The notes beneath the pieces are model-generated. The model did not search any database. It had not been told where the DNA came from and worked only from the letters and a program-made list of their open reading frames with translations. Made by a program: the position numbers and the translations under genes. A stretch of 10,364 nt of DNA from UMGS902 sp045538895. GTDB taxonomy: Bacteria > Bacillota > Clostridia > Oscillospirales > CAG-272. This document shows positions 1 through 6,088 of the stretch, one piece after another. The stretch is taken from assembly GCA_045538895.1 (NCBI GenBank), contig JAZQEH010000086.1, positions 1 to 10,364 on the forward strand. The letters are read 5' to 3'. How positions within the stretch are numbered: the stretch's first letter is position 1; each line of letters starts with the position of its first letter.

Positions 1-6
1 CTCTAC

Positions 7-20
7 CGTACACATGTACG
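7..20. repeat. Short perfect inverted repeat
   Basis: CGTACA and TGTACG flank a 2-base spacer. This is a 6-bp perfect inverted repeat in the sequence left of rsmI. It could be a small protein-binding site or chance. No gene or promoter could be tied to it because the window begins here. Confidence 0.2.
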
Positions 21-68
21 CCGACGAAACAAAAATCCAAAAATCTGCCTGCGTTTCTCACCCTCTGG

Positions 69-97
69 TCAGGCTGATGGCTTTGTCATCAGGCTGA
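69..97. repeat. Imperfect hairpin built from two TCAGGCTGA copies
   Basis: Two direct copies of TCAGGCTGA (69-77 and 89-97), each palindromic around a central G, also pair with each other. Bases 69-81 fold onto 85-97 with a TTT loop, giving 12 pairs (one a G-T wobble) interrupted by one G-G mismatch. It stands directly before the terminator hairpin at 97-115. It could be the 3' part of a structured RNA, a dispersed intergenic repeat, or part of a compound terminator for a gene left of the window. The fold is visible in the sequence; the role is not known. Confidence 0.45.
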
Positions 98-124
98 GGA
101 CTCGTAAAGAGTCCTTTTTATTTT
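97..124 (+). terminator. Rightward intrinsic terminator overlapping the rsmI stop
   Basis: AGGACTC (97-103) pairs with GAGTCCT (109-115) across a 5-base GTAAA loop, and a T-rich tract TTTTATTTT follows on the plus strand. That polarity fits a transcript coming from the left edge of the window, not rsmI, which is read leftward and would have no T tract after the stem. The T tract overlaps the rsmI stop codon at 118-120, so the two convergent transcription units share these bases. Confidence 0.7.
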
Positions 125-990
125 ACGTATTCGTTGTAAACTGCATTTTTGGGAACACCGCGGTCTTTTGCCGCGGCTTTTATTGCATCGTTTTTTGTCA
201 TGCCGTTTGCAATGTAATAGTCAACATGATGAACAATGCTCATATTGCTCCAAAAAGCGGTTTGTGCGGTACTGTTTTCAGCCCCTTCGACAATCAGTAC
301 ATACTCACCTCTCGGCTCGGTTCCTTTGTAATGCTCGATAGCCGCCGAAACAGTGGTACGCATTATATCTTCATTGAGCTTTGTCAGTTCACGGCAGAGA
401 GAAATCTTTCTGTCACCAAGACAGTCATGCAGGTCATCGAGAGTTTTACGCAGTTTATGCGGAGCTTCGTATAAAATCAGCGTTCTGCTTTCGTTTTTAA
501 TAAACTCAAGACGTTCCTTGCGTTCGCTTTTCTGGACTGGGAGAAAGCCTTCAAAAACGAACTTTCTTGTGTCTAAAGCAGAGAGAGTCAAAGCGGTTAT
601 AGCCGCACTGACACCGGGGGCTGCGGTTACAGGCACGTTGTTTTCGGCGCACAATCTTACAAGATCTTCACCCGGATCGCTTATAGCAGGGGTACCGGCA
701 TCTGTAACCAAAGCACAGGATTCACCGTTTAAAAGTCTTGCTAAAATTTCATTACCGCTGCTTACTTTGTTATGTTCATAGTAGCTGACAACTTCTTTTG
801 AAATATCAAAGTAATGCAAAAGTTTTTTGGTGTTGCGGGTATCCTCTGCTGCAATAAAGCTCACCTCACGCAAAACCTTAACAGCTCTGTACGTTATGTC
901 GCTGAGGTTTCCGATTGGTGTTGTCACGAGATATAGAGTGCCGTCTTTTGTTTTGTTTTTAGTTTCATCAAAAAAAACTTCGTTTTCCAT
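118..990 (-). CDS. rsmI: 16S rRNA (cytidine-1402-2'-O)-methyltransferase RsmI
   Basis: RsmI uses S-adenosylmethionine to 2'-O-methylate C1402 of 16S rRNA in the ribosomal P site. It belongs to the tetrapyrrole-methylase fold. Visible family motifs are TPIGNLSDIT (residues 24-33), AEDTR (48-52), DAGTPAISDPG (97-107), APGVSA (124-129), YEAPHKL (174-180) and CRELTK (199-204). The last 40 or so residues form the small C-terminal helical domain typical of RsmI. I chose the ATG at 988-990 (290 aa, normal for the family). It has an AAGGA site 9 nt upstream and begins 1 nt after the trmN6 stop, whereas a longer in-frame start at 1032 would lie inside trmN6. It is the last gene of the leftward operon, as yabC/rsmI is in Bacillus. 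The GIY-YIG gene yazA, often found between these two, is absent. Confidence 0.95.
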   Translation of the reverse strand: MENEVFFDETKNKTKDGTLYLVTTPIGNLSDITYRAVKVLREVSFIAAEDTRNTKKLLHYFDISKEVVSYYEHNKVSSGNEILARLLNGESCALVTDAGTPAISDPGEDLVRLCAENNVPVTAAPGVSAAITALTLSALDTRKFVFEGFLPVQKSERKERLEFIKNESRTLILYEAPHKLRKTLDDLHDCLGDRKISLCRELTKLNEDIMRTTVSAAIEHYKGTEPRGEYVLIVEGAENSTAQTAFWSNMSIVHHVDYYIANGMTKNDAIKAAAKDRGVPKNAVYNEYVK

Positions 991-991
991 A

Positions 992-1741
992 TTATTTGTC
1001 CTTAAAGCAACCGTTATCGTAAATATACGCAAAGTCGGGAGTATAGGTACTGTGGGTTTTGTCGGTATACATTATAAGCGGTTTCGTAATTCTGATTTCG
1101 GGAGCGGCTCCTTTTTTACCCTCTACTAATATCAGTGAGGGCGGGGAATAAATGTCCGGCGATACTGTGCATAGCCGTTTAGGCTCGATTTTTGCCGCTC
1201 TCATGGCGTAAAACAGTTCGGTCATACGTTCGGGACGGTAAACGGCATAGAATATGCCACCGTGTTTCAGGTTTCTTGAAGCCGCCATGCAAAAATCATC
1301 AATGTTTCCGAGTATTTCGTGCCTTGCAATGGATTTGATATTATAATCGTTTACCTTTCCGCTGCCTGCACGCATATACGGAGGATTTGTAAAAATAACG
1401 TCCGCTTCAAATCCGATATCATTGTATGAAAGCTGACGTACGTCTTTGTTCAACGCAGATACAGTTTCAGCAAAATTGTTAATTTCGATGTTGCGGCAGA
1501 TCAGATCATAAAAGTCATTCTGTGCTTCGATAGCAATTATTCTTTTGAACTTTTTTCTTGCTGCACACAAAAAAGAAACAATGCCTGTGCCGGCACCAAA
1601 ATCAAGTGCCACGGATTTAGGAGATGCTTTTGCAAAAGCGGCAAGCAGGAGTGCATCTGTACCGAAAGTCAATCCGTCCTTTTTTTGTATTAATAATATA
1701 TCTTCATTAACGCGGTCAATGCGTTCATCATTATTAAGCAT
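992..1741 (-). CDS. TrmN6/YabB-type tRNA adenine-N6 methyltransferase
   Basis: This is a Rossmann-fold SAM-dependent methyltransferase of the TrmN6 (YfiC/YabB) group, whose E. coli member makes m6A37 in tRNA-Val. Motif I is DFGAGTG (residues 47-53). The catalytic N6-adenine motif is NPPY (119-122), preceded by a hydrophobic strand as expected. Its 249 residues match the family length. The ATG start has AAAGGA 5 nt upstream. It follows the ferredoxin gene after a 74-nt gap containing a strong hairpin, and rsmI follows after 1 nt, so the two are surely co-transcribed. The family assignment is firm from motif and context (yabB position). The exact tRNA or other RNA target in this organism is inferred, so I give no symbol. 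Confidence 0.88.
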   Translation of the reverse strand: MLNNDERIDRVNEDILLIQKKDGLTFGTDALLLAAFAKASPKSVALDFGAGTGIVSFLCAARKKFKRIIAIEAQNDFYDLICRNIEINNFAETVSALNKDVRQLSYNDIGFEADVIFTNPPYMRAGSGKVNDYNIKSIARHEILGNIDDFCMAASRNLKHGGIFYAVYRPERMTELFYAMRAAKIEPKRLCTVSPDIYSPPSLILVEGKKGAAPEIRITKPLIMYTDKTHSTYTPDFAYIYDNGCFKDK

Positions 1742-1756
1742 ATTAGTCCTTTAAAT

Positions 1757-1793
1757 CAAGAAGCGGATGCGATAAAATCGGATCCGCTTCTTG
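1757..1793 (-). other. Strong hairpin between ferredoxin gene and trmN6
   Basis: CAAGAAGCGGAT (1757-1768) pairs with ATCCGCTTCTTG (1782-1793), then a G-G mismatch, then CGAT/ATCG around an AAA loop: 16 pairs in all. Reading leftward, the stem is followed by ATTTAAAGGA, not a clean U tract, and the trmN6 ribosome site begins 4 nt after the stem. Likely roles are a leaky terminator or attenuator after the ferredoxin, or a processing and 3'-end stability element that lets ferredoxin mRNA exceed trmN6 mRNA. The fold is seen; the role is inferred. Confidence 0.6.
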
Positions 1794-1815
1794 TTATGTA
1801 TTCTGTTGGATAAAA

Positions 1816-1986
1816 TTACTCTGCAGCAATCGCACCTACAGGGCAAGTACCTGCACATGCACCGCACTCAATGCACTCATCAGCATTGATAGTCATCTTA
1901 CCGTCCTGCTCACTGATAGCACCGATGGGGCATTCAGCTTCGCACGCACCGCAAGCGATGCACTCGTCAGAAATTTTGTATGCCAT
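1816..1986 (-). CDS. 2x[4Fe-4S] ferredoxin, clostridial type
   Basis: This is a 56-residue low-potential electron carrier with two CxxCxxCxxxCP cluster motifs: CIACGACEAECP (residues 9-20) and CIECGACAGTCP (38-49). Each is followed by the usual P-[IV]-GAI turn, and the protein is acidic with an internal two-fold repeat. Length and pattern match classical clostridial ferredoxins. The ATG has a very strong GGAGGTG site 7 nt upstream, and an extended -10 promoter lies just before it, so it can be transcribed apart from holB-ricT. Its position between ricT and trmN6 is where Bacillus carries yabA. Codon choice looks biased like a highly expressed gene (GGT, GCT, AAC/ATC types). RicT is itself an Fe-S protein, but a functional link to this ferredoxin is speculation; it may simply serve general anaerobic electron transfer. 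Confidence 0.95.
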   Translation of the reverse strand: MAYKISDECIACGACEAECPIGAISEQDGKMTINADECIECGACAGTCPVGAIAAE

Positions 1987-1993
1987 TGTTTAA

Positions 1994-2000
1994 CACCTCC
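1994..2000 (-). promoter_or_regulatory. Strong Shine-Dalgarno of the ferredoxin gene
   Basis: GGAGGTG on the minus strand, 7 nt before the ATG. It is the strongest anti-SD match in the leftward operon, in line with high ferredoxin output. Confidence 0.85.
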
Positions 2001-2017
2001 GTTAAAGTGATGATATA

Positions 2018-2045
2018 ATTGTAGCACAAATTTATAAAAAATCAA
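2018..2045 (-). promoter_or_regulatory. Sigma-A promoter with extended -10 for the ferredoxin
   Basis: On the minus strand, TTGATT (-35, at 2040-2045), a 16-bp spacer, and TACAAT (-10, at 2018-2023) preceded by TGC, an extended -10 motif. It starts only 23 bp after the ricT stop codon and predicts transcription from about 2011. The spacer is AT-rich. It would give the ferredoxin, and trmN6-rsmI by read-through, transcription independent of the holB promoter. Confidence 0.7.
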
Positions 2046-2068
2046 TAGATAAAGTGAAAAAACTAAAA

Positions 2069-2974
2069 TTATTTTTTGGTATCTTCATCTGCAGGAACAT
2101 CTTCTTCCGAATTCTTTGATTTTTTTAAATGAAGAAGTGTAACGTCGTTTACAGAGTAGTTTTTGGGAGCCTCGGGCTTGTCTTCAAGTCTTACTTTAAT
2201 TTGTCCTGCTAAGGGATTTGTTTCAATTACAACGCCGTTTCCGTTAGCGGTTTTTACGGTTGAGCCGAGCGGAGGGGTATGCTTAAGTGCTTCTTCGTAT
2301 GTTTCATGTTCGTATCTGAGGCAACACATAAGTCTTCCGCACGCTCCTGAAATCTTGGCAGAGTTAAGCGAGAAGTTTTGTTCTTTTGCCATCTTTATAG
2401 AAACCTGAACAAAGTCGGAAAGGAACGAGGAGCAGCAAAAAGGTCTGCCACAGACACCAAGACCGCCAAGGAGCTTTGCTTCATCTCTAATACCAATCTG
2501 ACGAAGCTCGATTCTGGTTCTGAAAACCGATGCAAGATCTTTTACAAGGTCTCTGAAATCTACACGTCCGTCGGATGTGAAATAAAACAGAAGTTTTGAG
2601 TTGTCAAATGTGTATTCCGCTTCAACAAGATTCATGTCGAGCTTGTGCTCGGCAATTTTTGTTTTGCAGATATCAAAAGCTTCTGCCTCTTTTTTCTTGT
2701 TTTCCTCGGCATGCTTTAAGTCGTCTTCTGTTGCGATTCTTACCACCGAGCGAAGAGGAGCAACGATTTCGGACTGCTTTATCATCTTGTTTGGAACTGC
2801 AACTGCACCGATCTCAAGTCCGCGTGCTGTTTCAACAATAACGCTATCCGTTTCGGTTGCCACGTGCTTATTAGCGGCAAAATAATATACTTTTCCGGTG
2901 GGCTTGAATTTAACGCCGATAATTTCAACTTCTTCGGGCAGTTCAAGTTCGGTAATGTTTTCTTGTTCGTTCAT
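2069..2974 (-). CDS. ricT: PSP1-domain regulatory iron-sulfur protein RicT (YaaT)
   Basis: In Bacillus, RicT is one of three proteins (RicA, RicF, RicT) of an Fe-S-bearing complex that acts on RNase Y-dependent mRNA maturation and affects sporulation, competence and biofilm formation. The PSP1 C-terminal domain is clear: GVCGRPFCC around residues 173-181 and GACGRLMCC around 210-218 supply the six conserved cysteines (175, 180, 181, 212, 217, 218). The tail is charged and Lys/Glu/Asp-rich. I chose the ATG at 2972-2974 (301 aa) because GAGG lies 5 nt upstream. The in-frame ATG at 2987-2989 overlaps the holB stop as ATGA but has no ribosome site. It sits directly after holB, the standard Firmicute order. 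No ricA or ricF gene is visible here. Confidence 0.92.
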   Translation of the reverse strand: MNEQENITELELPEEVEIIGVKFKPTGKVYYFAANKHVATETDSVIVETARGLEIGAVAVPNKMIKQSEIVAPLRSVVRIATEDDLKHAEENKKKEAEAFDICKTKIAEHKLDMNLVEAEYTFDNSKLLFYFTSDGRVDFRDLVKDLASVFRTRIELRQIGIRDEAKLLGGLGVCGRPFCCSSFLSDFVQVSIKMAKEQNFSLNSAKISGACGRLMCCLRYEHETYEEALKHTPPLGSTVKTANGNGVVIETNPLAGQIKVRLEDKPEAPKNYSVNDVTLLHLKKSKNSEEDVPADEDTKK

Positions 2975-2981
2975 ATATACC

Positions 2982-4004
2982 TCATCCAATCATGATTTTT
3001 CTGGCATCACCGCAAAATGTAACAGCAGCGAGCTTTAAATCAATGTAAAATTTCAATTTGTCTAAAAGTAAATCTATAGAATCTATAAGTTTTAAAATTT
3101 TTGAGTTTGTAATCTTTGAAGCATATTCATCTGCTTCTTCGGAATTTGAAAAGAAGAGCAGAGCGGCTTCATAATCACATTTTAAGATAGCAAGGTCACG
3201 AAGAGCTACTTTCAATGTGCAAAGAAATTCCGTCATTGCTTCGGCTTCGGTAGGAAGTGCGGTACAAAACAAATCAAGTTCGCTAAGCGTAGGAGCACAT
3301 AACGCATTCAAAAAATCGCAGACAAGGCTACGTAAAACTGTATGCTTGTCGCCATCCTCACAAAGAGAAAGTGCTGCGCCGATGCTACCGTTTGCTGCTG
3401 TTGCAATTATATCAAGTTTTTCGGGAGCATTTTGCAAAAGGTCTTTCGCACGTGGGGAATGTTCAATAAGATAATCCTTTATTTCATCTGTCGGAATATG
3501 CTCGGTATACAGGATCGGGGCACGGCTTTTTACGGTTTTAAGTAGATTTTCCGTATTCGAGCAAAGCAAAAGAAATATAACGTAATGCGGCGGCTCCTCC
3601 AAAACCTTTAAAAAAGCGTTTTGTGCGTTCTGATTCATTGTTTCTGCATCTTCAATGATGTAGACGCGCTTTTCAAGTTCGTTTGGAGCGATGTAAATGC
3701 TATCTTTGATTTCCCTTATAAGATTGACAGTGAATTCTTTTTTGTCGTCATCTTTTTTTACATAGATAACGTCGGGGGAGAAGCCGTTTAAAATCTTCTG
3801 GCAACTTTCGCAGGTTCCACACGGCAACGTACTGCGACTCGCACATGCCAGTGCGGCTGCAATATTAATTGCCAGCGTGTGTTTGCCGCTTCCCGCAGTG
3901 CCTGCAATAATGTATGCGTGAGGAAAACGGTGTTCGATAATCTCGTCAGCAAGCCGTTTTCTGAGCGCTGTGTTTTTACGTATTGCAGGGAAGAAGTTTT
4001 CCAC
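2982..4004 (-). CDS. holB: DNA polymerase III delta-prime subunit HolB
   Basis: Delta-prime is the stator subunit of the clamp loader that opens the beta sliding clamp with DnaX and delta. The AAA+ region shows a degenerate P-loop GTAGSGKHT (residues 35-43) with His where Ser/Thr is needed, a zinc module with Cys 54, 62, 65 and 68 (C-x7-C-x2-C-x2-C), a YIIEDAETM Walker-B-like strand, FLKVLEEPP, and SRA in place of the usual SRC sensor motif. These lost or altered residues are normal for delta-prime, which usually does not hydrolyse ATP. I chose the GTG at 4002-4004 (340 aa): AAAGGAG lies 9 nt upstream. A longer in-frame ATG at 4067 lies upstream of the promoter and cannot be used from it. It heads the leftward operon and is divergent from the SRP RNA-dnaX unit. 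Confidence 0.93.
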   Translation of the reverse strand: MENFFPAIRKNTALRKRLADEIIEHRFPHAYIIAGTAGSGKHTLAINIAAALACASRSTLPCGTCESCQKILNGFSPDVIYVKKDDDKKEFTVNLIREIKDSIYIAPNELEKRVYIIEDAETMNQNAQNAFLKVLEEPPHYVIFLLLCSNTENLLKTVKSRAPILYTEHIPTDEIKDYLIEHSPRAKDLLQNAPEKLDIIATAANGSIGAALSLCEDGDKHTVLRSLVCDFLNALCAPTLSELDLFCTALPTEAEAMTEFLCTLKVALRDLAILKCDYEAALLFFSNSEEADEYASKITNSKILKLIDSIDLLLDKLKFYIDLKLAAVTFCGDARKIMIG

Positions 4005-4032
4005 GTCAGTTCTCCTTTGAATTAATAAATAA

Positions 4033-4061
4033 ATTATATCAAATTTATGTTCTATTGTCAA
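4033..4061 (-). promoter_or_regulatory. Consensus sigma-A promoter of holB operon
   Basis: On the minus strand, TTGACA (4056-4061), a 17-bp spacer and TATAAT (4033-4038): a perfect consensus match in both boxes and spacing. Transcription should begin near 4026, about 22 nt before the holB GTG. This fixes the holB start and argues for steady high basal transcription. Confidence 0.88.
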
Positions 4062-4113
4062 ATACAATTTACGGCAAAGGTGTATCTGGAAAAGTTTTTT
4101 ACTGCAAAAAGTA

Positions 4114-4142
4114 TTGCAAATGGTTTTTAAATCTGTTATAAT
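4114..4142 (+). promoter_or_regulatory. Sigma-A promoter of the SRP RNA gene
   Basis: TTGCAA (4114-4119), a 17-bp spacer and a perfect TATAAT (4137-4142). The expected start is about 4149-4151, ten bases before the closing helix of the SRP RNA. It is back to back with the holB promoter, with 52 bp between the two -35 boxes. Confidence 0.85.
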
Positions 4143-4159
4143 ATATTGGTATTGAATAA

Positions 4160-4460
4160 TTAGCCGAGTGATAAGGCCATGCCAGCCGGGGGAATAGCGG
4201 TCCTCTGTACTTACAACCCGCTACAGTAAGGGTAGATTCCCGATTTGAGGGATGCGGCAGTGCGGTCTGCGTCGTATTGACTGTGTTGACGGATGGGTCT
4301 TGCGCAATCAATGGCCGTGAACCATGTCAGGTGGGGAACCAAGCAGCATTAAGCGGTATGTTTGATGTGCCGCGAGGGTGCCTGTCCTGAGCAGAATGTA
4401 CGGTTAACGCGTGTTGCTGTTTTTTCGATTTTCGGGTGCATGGTCTTATCATTCGGCTAA
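4160..4460 (+). ncRNA. ffs: Large signal recognition particle RNA (scRNA, with Alu domain)
   Basis: This is the RNA core of the signal recognition particle, which with Ffh targets nascent membrane and secreted proteins to FtsY and the Sec translocon. The ends pair: TTAGCCGAGTGATAAG at the 5' end matches CTTATCATTCGGCTAA at the 3' end with one G-T pair. The Ffh-binding helix 8 is ATGTCAGG-TGG-GGAA-CCA-AGCAGCAT (4324-4349), with the conserved GGAA tetraloop (4335-4338) and both internal loops. The 5' Alu domain resembles Bacillus scRNA (CTGTACTTACAACCCGC around 4205-4222), and TGTTGACGGATGGGTC and GCGCAAT are also shared. At about 300 nt it is the Firmicute large class. True ends may extend to about 4149, or be trimmed. 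Its place in front of dnaX is the same as in Bacillus. Confidence 0.95.
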
Positions 4461-4466
4461 AACTTG

Positions 4467-4500
4467 GGCGAGGCGGCTTTTTGCCCTCGCCTTATTTTAT
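4467..4500 (+). terminator. Intrinsic terminator of the SRP RNA
   Basis: GGCGAGG (4467-4473) pairs with CCTCGCC (4485-4491), and TTATTTTAT follows. An alternative register pairs GGC/GCC (4475-4477 with 4483-4485) inside a GGCGAG/CTCGCC stem. It ends only 7 nt before the dnaX ribosome-binding site and no promoter fits between, so dnaX seems to be expressed by read-through. Confidence 0.75.
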
Positions 4501-4507
4501 AAAAAGG

Positions 4508-4512
4508 GGAGG
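4508..4512 (+). promoter_or_regulatory. Ribosome-binding site that fixes the dnaX TTG start
   Basis: GGAGG within a purine run (4501-4515), 7 nt before the TTG at 4520. It supports TTG over an upstream in-frame ATG at 4436, which lies within the SRP RNA. Confidence 0.85.
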
Positions 4513-4519
4513 GAGCGTT

Positions 4520-6073
4520 TTGTATCAGGCTCTTTACAGAAAGTGGCGTCCGGTTACTTTTGATGATGTTTGCGGTCAAAGCCATATTACCGATATTTTA
4601 AAATACGAAACCTCCGAGAATAGAATTTCGCATGCGTATCTGTTTTGCGGACCGAGAGGAACCGGTAAAACTACCTGTGCAAAAATTCTTTCCAAGGCAA
4701 TCAACTGCCTTTCTCCTGTAAATGGCAATCCTTGCGGCGAATGTGCAGCCTGCAAAAGTATTGACAGCGAGAGTACTACGGATGTACTCGAAATGGACGC
4801 AGCATCCAATAACGGTGTAGATGCAGTAAGAGCAATCCGTGACGAGGTTGTTTACACTCCGTCCGGACTGAAATACCGTGTGTACATCGTCGATGAGGTG
4901 CATATGCTTTCGATTTCGGCTTTCAATGCACTGTTAAAAACGCTTGAGGAGCCACCGTCACACGTTGTGTTTATTCTTGCTACTACCGAACTTCAAAAAC
5001 TGCCCGCAACCATTATTTCACGTTGTCAACGCTTTGATTTCCGCAGGATTTCAACATCGGTTATTTCCGAAAGACTTTTGCATATCGCAAAAGCAGAGGA
5101 AATTAAGCTTGATGAAGGTGCGGCACGTGTGCTTGCCCGCCATGCGAACGGCGGTATGCGTGATGCCATAAGTCTGCTTGATTTGTGCAGCAGTAGCGGC
5201 GGTACGCTTGATGCGGCAAGGGTTGAAGAGCTTCTCGGTATTAGCAGTATGGATAACATACTCGGCCTTGCTAATGCCGTGCTTAACAAGGATTTTTCGT
5301 ATATTTTCCGAATTGTAAATGATATAGCTGTTTCATCGGTTGATATGGCGGTATTCTGGCAGGATGTTCTGTCTTTCTACCGCGATATGTTAGTGGTAAA
5401 AACTACTGCTAACCCCATCGAGTACCTTGACAGTACAGCCGATGAGATAGAAAAAATAAAGCAAATTGCGGATAATTACCCATATGAAAGATTGCTTTAT
5501 CATATCCGTTTGCTTGACGATGCTTTTGCACAGATGCAGCGTTCGGGAAGCACTAAGCGTATAATAGCCGAACTTACTTTTATCAAAATGTGCGATCCGT
5601 CGCTTTCTGATGATTCTGCGGCTATGCTTGCACGTATAGCGGCGCTTGAAGACAAGGTGGGGCTTTTGGCTATCGGTGCTCCGGTAAGTGTAACGGCACC
5701 TGTTACTGAGAAAAAAGCTGAAAGCAAGCCTGTAGCGAAAAAATCCGAAGATCAACCGAAGAAAGAAACAGTAGCCCCTGCGGTTAAAAAAGGAATACCG
5801 TATTGGCTTGAGATTGTCGAAAGCCTTTCAAAGGAATACCGTGCGGCAATGGGACTTCGCAACGGTTCGAGGGCTTATATTGACGGTACACGTGTGGTTG
5901 TTAAGGTCAATAATAACTTTACTGTTCAGATGATGTCGGAACCGGATGTGAAGGCATCGCTTGCCGCTATGATTTCCTCCCGCGAGGGAACTGCGTTCAG
6001 CCCCGATAATATCTTTTTTGAGGTAAAGGGCGAAGACACAACCGAAGACGATTTATTTGATACACTTGTATAA
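4520..6073 (+). CDS. dnaX: DNA polymerase III subunits gamma and tau (DnaX), TTG start
   Basis: DnaX is the ATPase motor of the clamp loader and, as tau, holds the replicase together at the fork. The family start MYQALYRKWRP is encoded from the TTG at 4520, giving 517 aa. AAA+ features: Walker A GPRGTGKT (44-51), zinc module Cys 63, 72, 75, 78, Walker B with sensor DEVHML (125-130), LEEPP (142-146) and SRC (167-169). Domains II-III run to about residue 375. A Lys/Ala/Pro-rich linker at about 385-425 precedes a C-terminal domain beginning IPYWLEIVESL, similar to the tau tail but short (Bacillus DnaX is slightly longer). The linker holds three AAA-AAA codon pairs (codons 398-399, 407-408, 423-424) where slippage could yield a gamma-like form. 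It is followed 15 nt later by ebfC and then recR, the usual order. Confidence 0.96.
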   Translation: MYQALYRKWRPVTFDDVCGQSHITDILKYETSENRISHAYLFCGPRGTGKTTCAKILSKAINCLSPVNGNPCGECAACKSIDSESTTDVLEMDAASNNGVDAVRAIRDEVVYTPSGLKYRVYIVDEVHMLSISAFNALLKTLEEPPSHVVFILATTELQKLPATIISRCQRFDFRRISTSVISERLLHIAKAEEIKLDEGAARVLARHANGGMRDAISLLDLCSSSGGTLDAARVEELLGISSMDNILGLANAVLNKDFSYIFRIVNDIAVSSVDMAVFWQDVLSFYRDMLVVKTTANPIEYLDSTADEIEKIKQIADNYPYERLLYHIRLLDDAFAQMQRSGSTKRIIAELTFIKMCDPSLSDDSAAMLARIAALEDKVGLLAIGAPVSVTAPVTEKKAESKPVAKKSEDQPKKETVAPAVKKGIPYWLEIVESLSKEYRAAMGLRNGSRAYIDGTRVVVKVNNNFTVQMMSEPDVKASLAAMISSREGTAFSPDNIFFEVKGEDTTEDDLFDTLV

Positions 6074-6088
6074 GATTGGAGAATAGAA

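Noticed and set aside
2..97. Plus-strand open frame from the left edge ending in TGA at 95-97, just before the terminator
   Set aside because: It could be the tail of a gene left of the window, but about 31 residues with no recognisable motif and a low-complexity hairpin inside do not support a call.
353..1129. Plus-strand frames opposite rsmI and trmN6
   Set aside because: They overlap firmly identified genes, lack ribosome sites and give no family-like sequence.
4005..4067. 21-residue N-terminal extension of HolB
   Set aside because: The extra codons read straight through the consensus TTGACA/TATAAT promoter. The GTG at 4004 has a good AAAGGAG site and the expected family start.
4099..4311. 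Leftward 70-residue reading frame
   Set aside because: It is antisense to the SRP RNA and its promoter, with no ribosome site and no recognisable protein.
4436..4519. 28-residue N-terminal extension of DnaX from an upstream ATG
   Set aside because: It lies within the SRP RNA 3' end and its terminator. DnaX proteins begin at MYQALYRKWRP, which the TTG at 4520 with GGAGG 7 nt upstream supplies.
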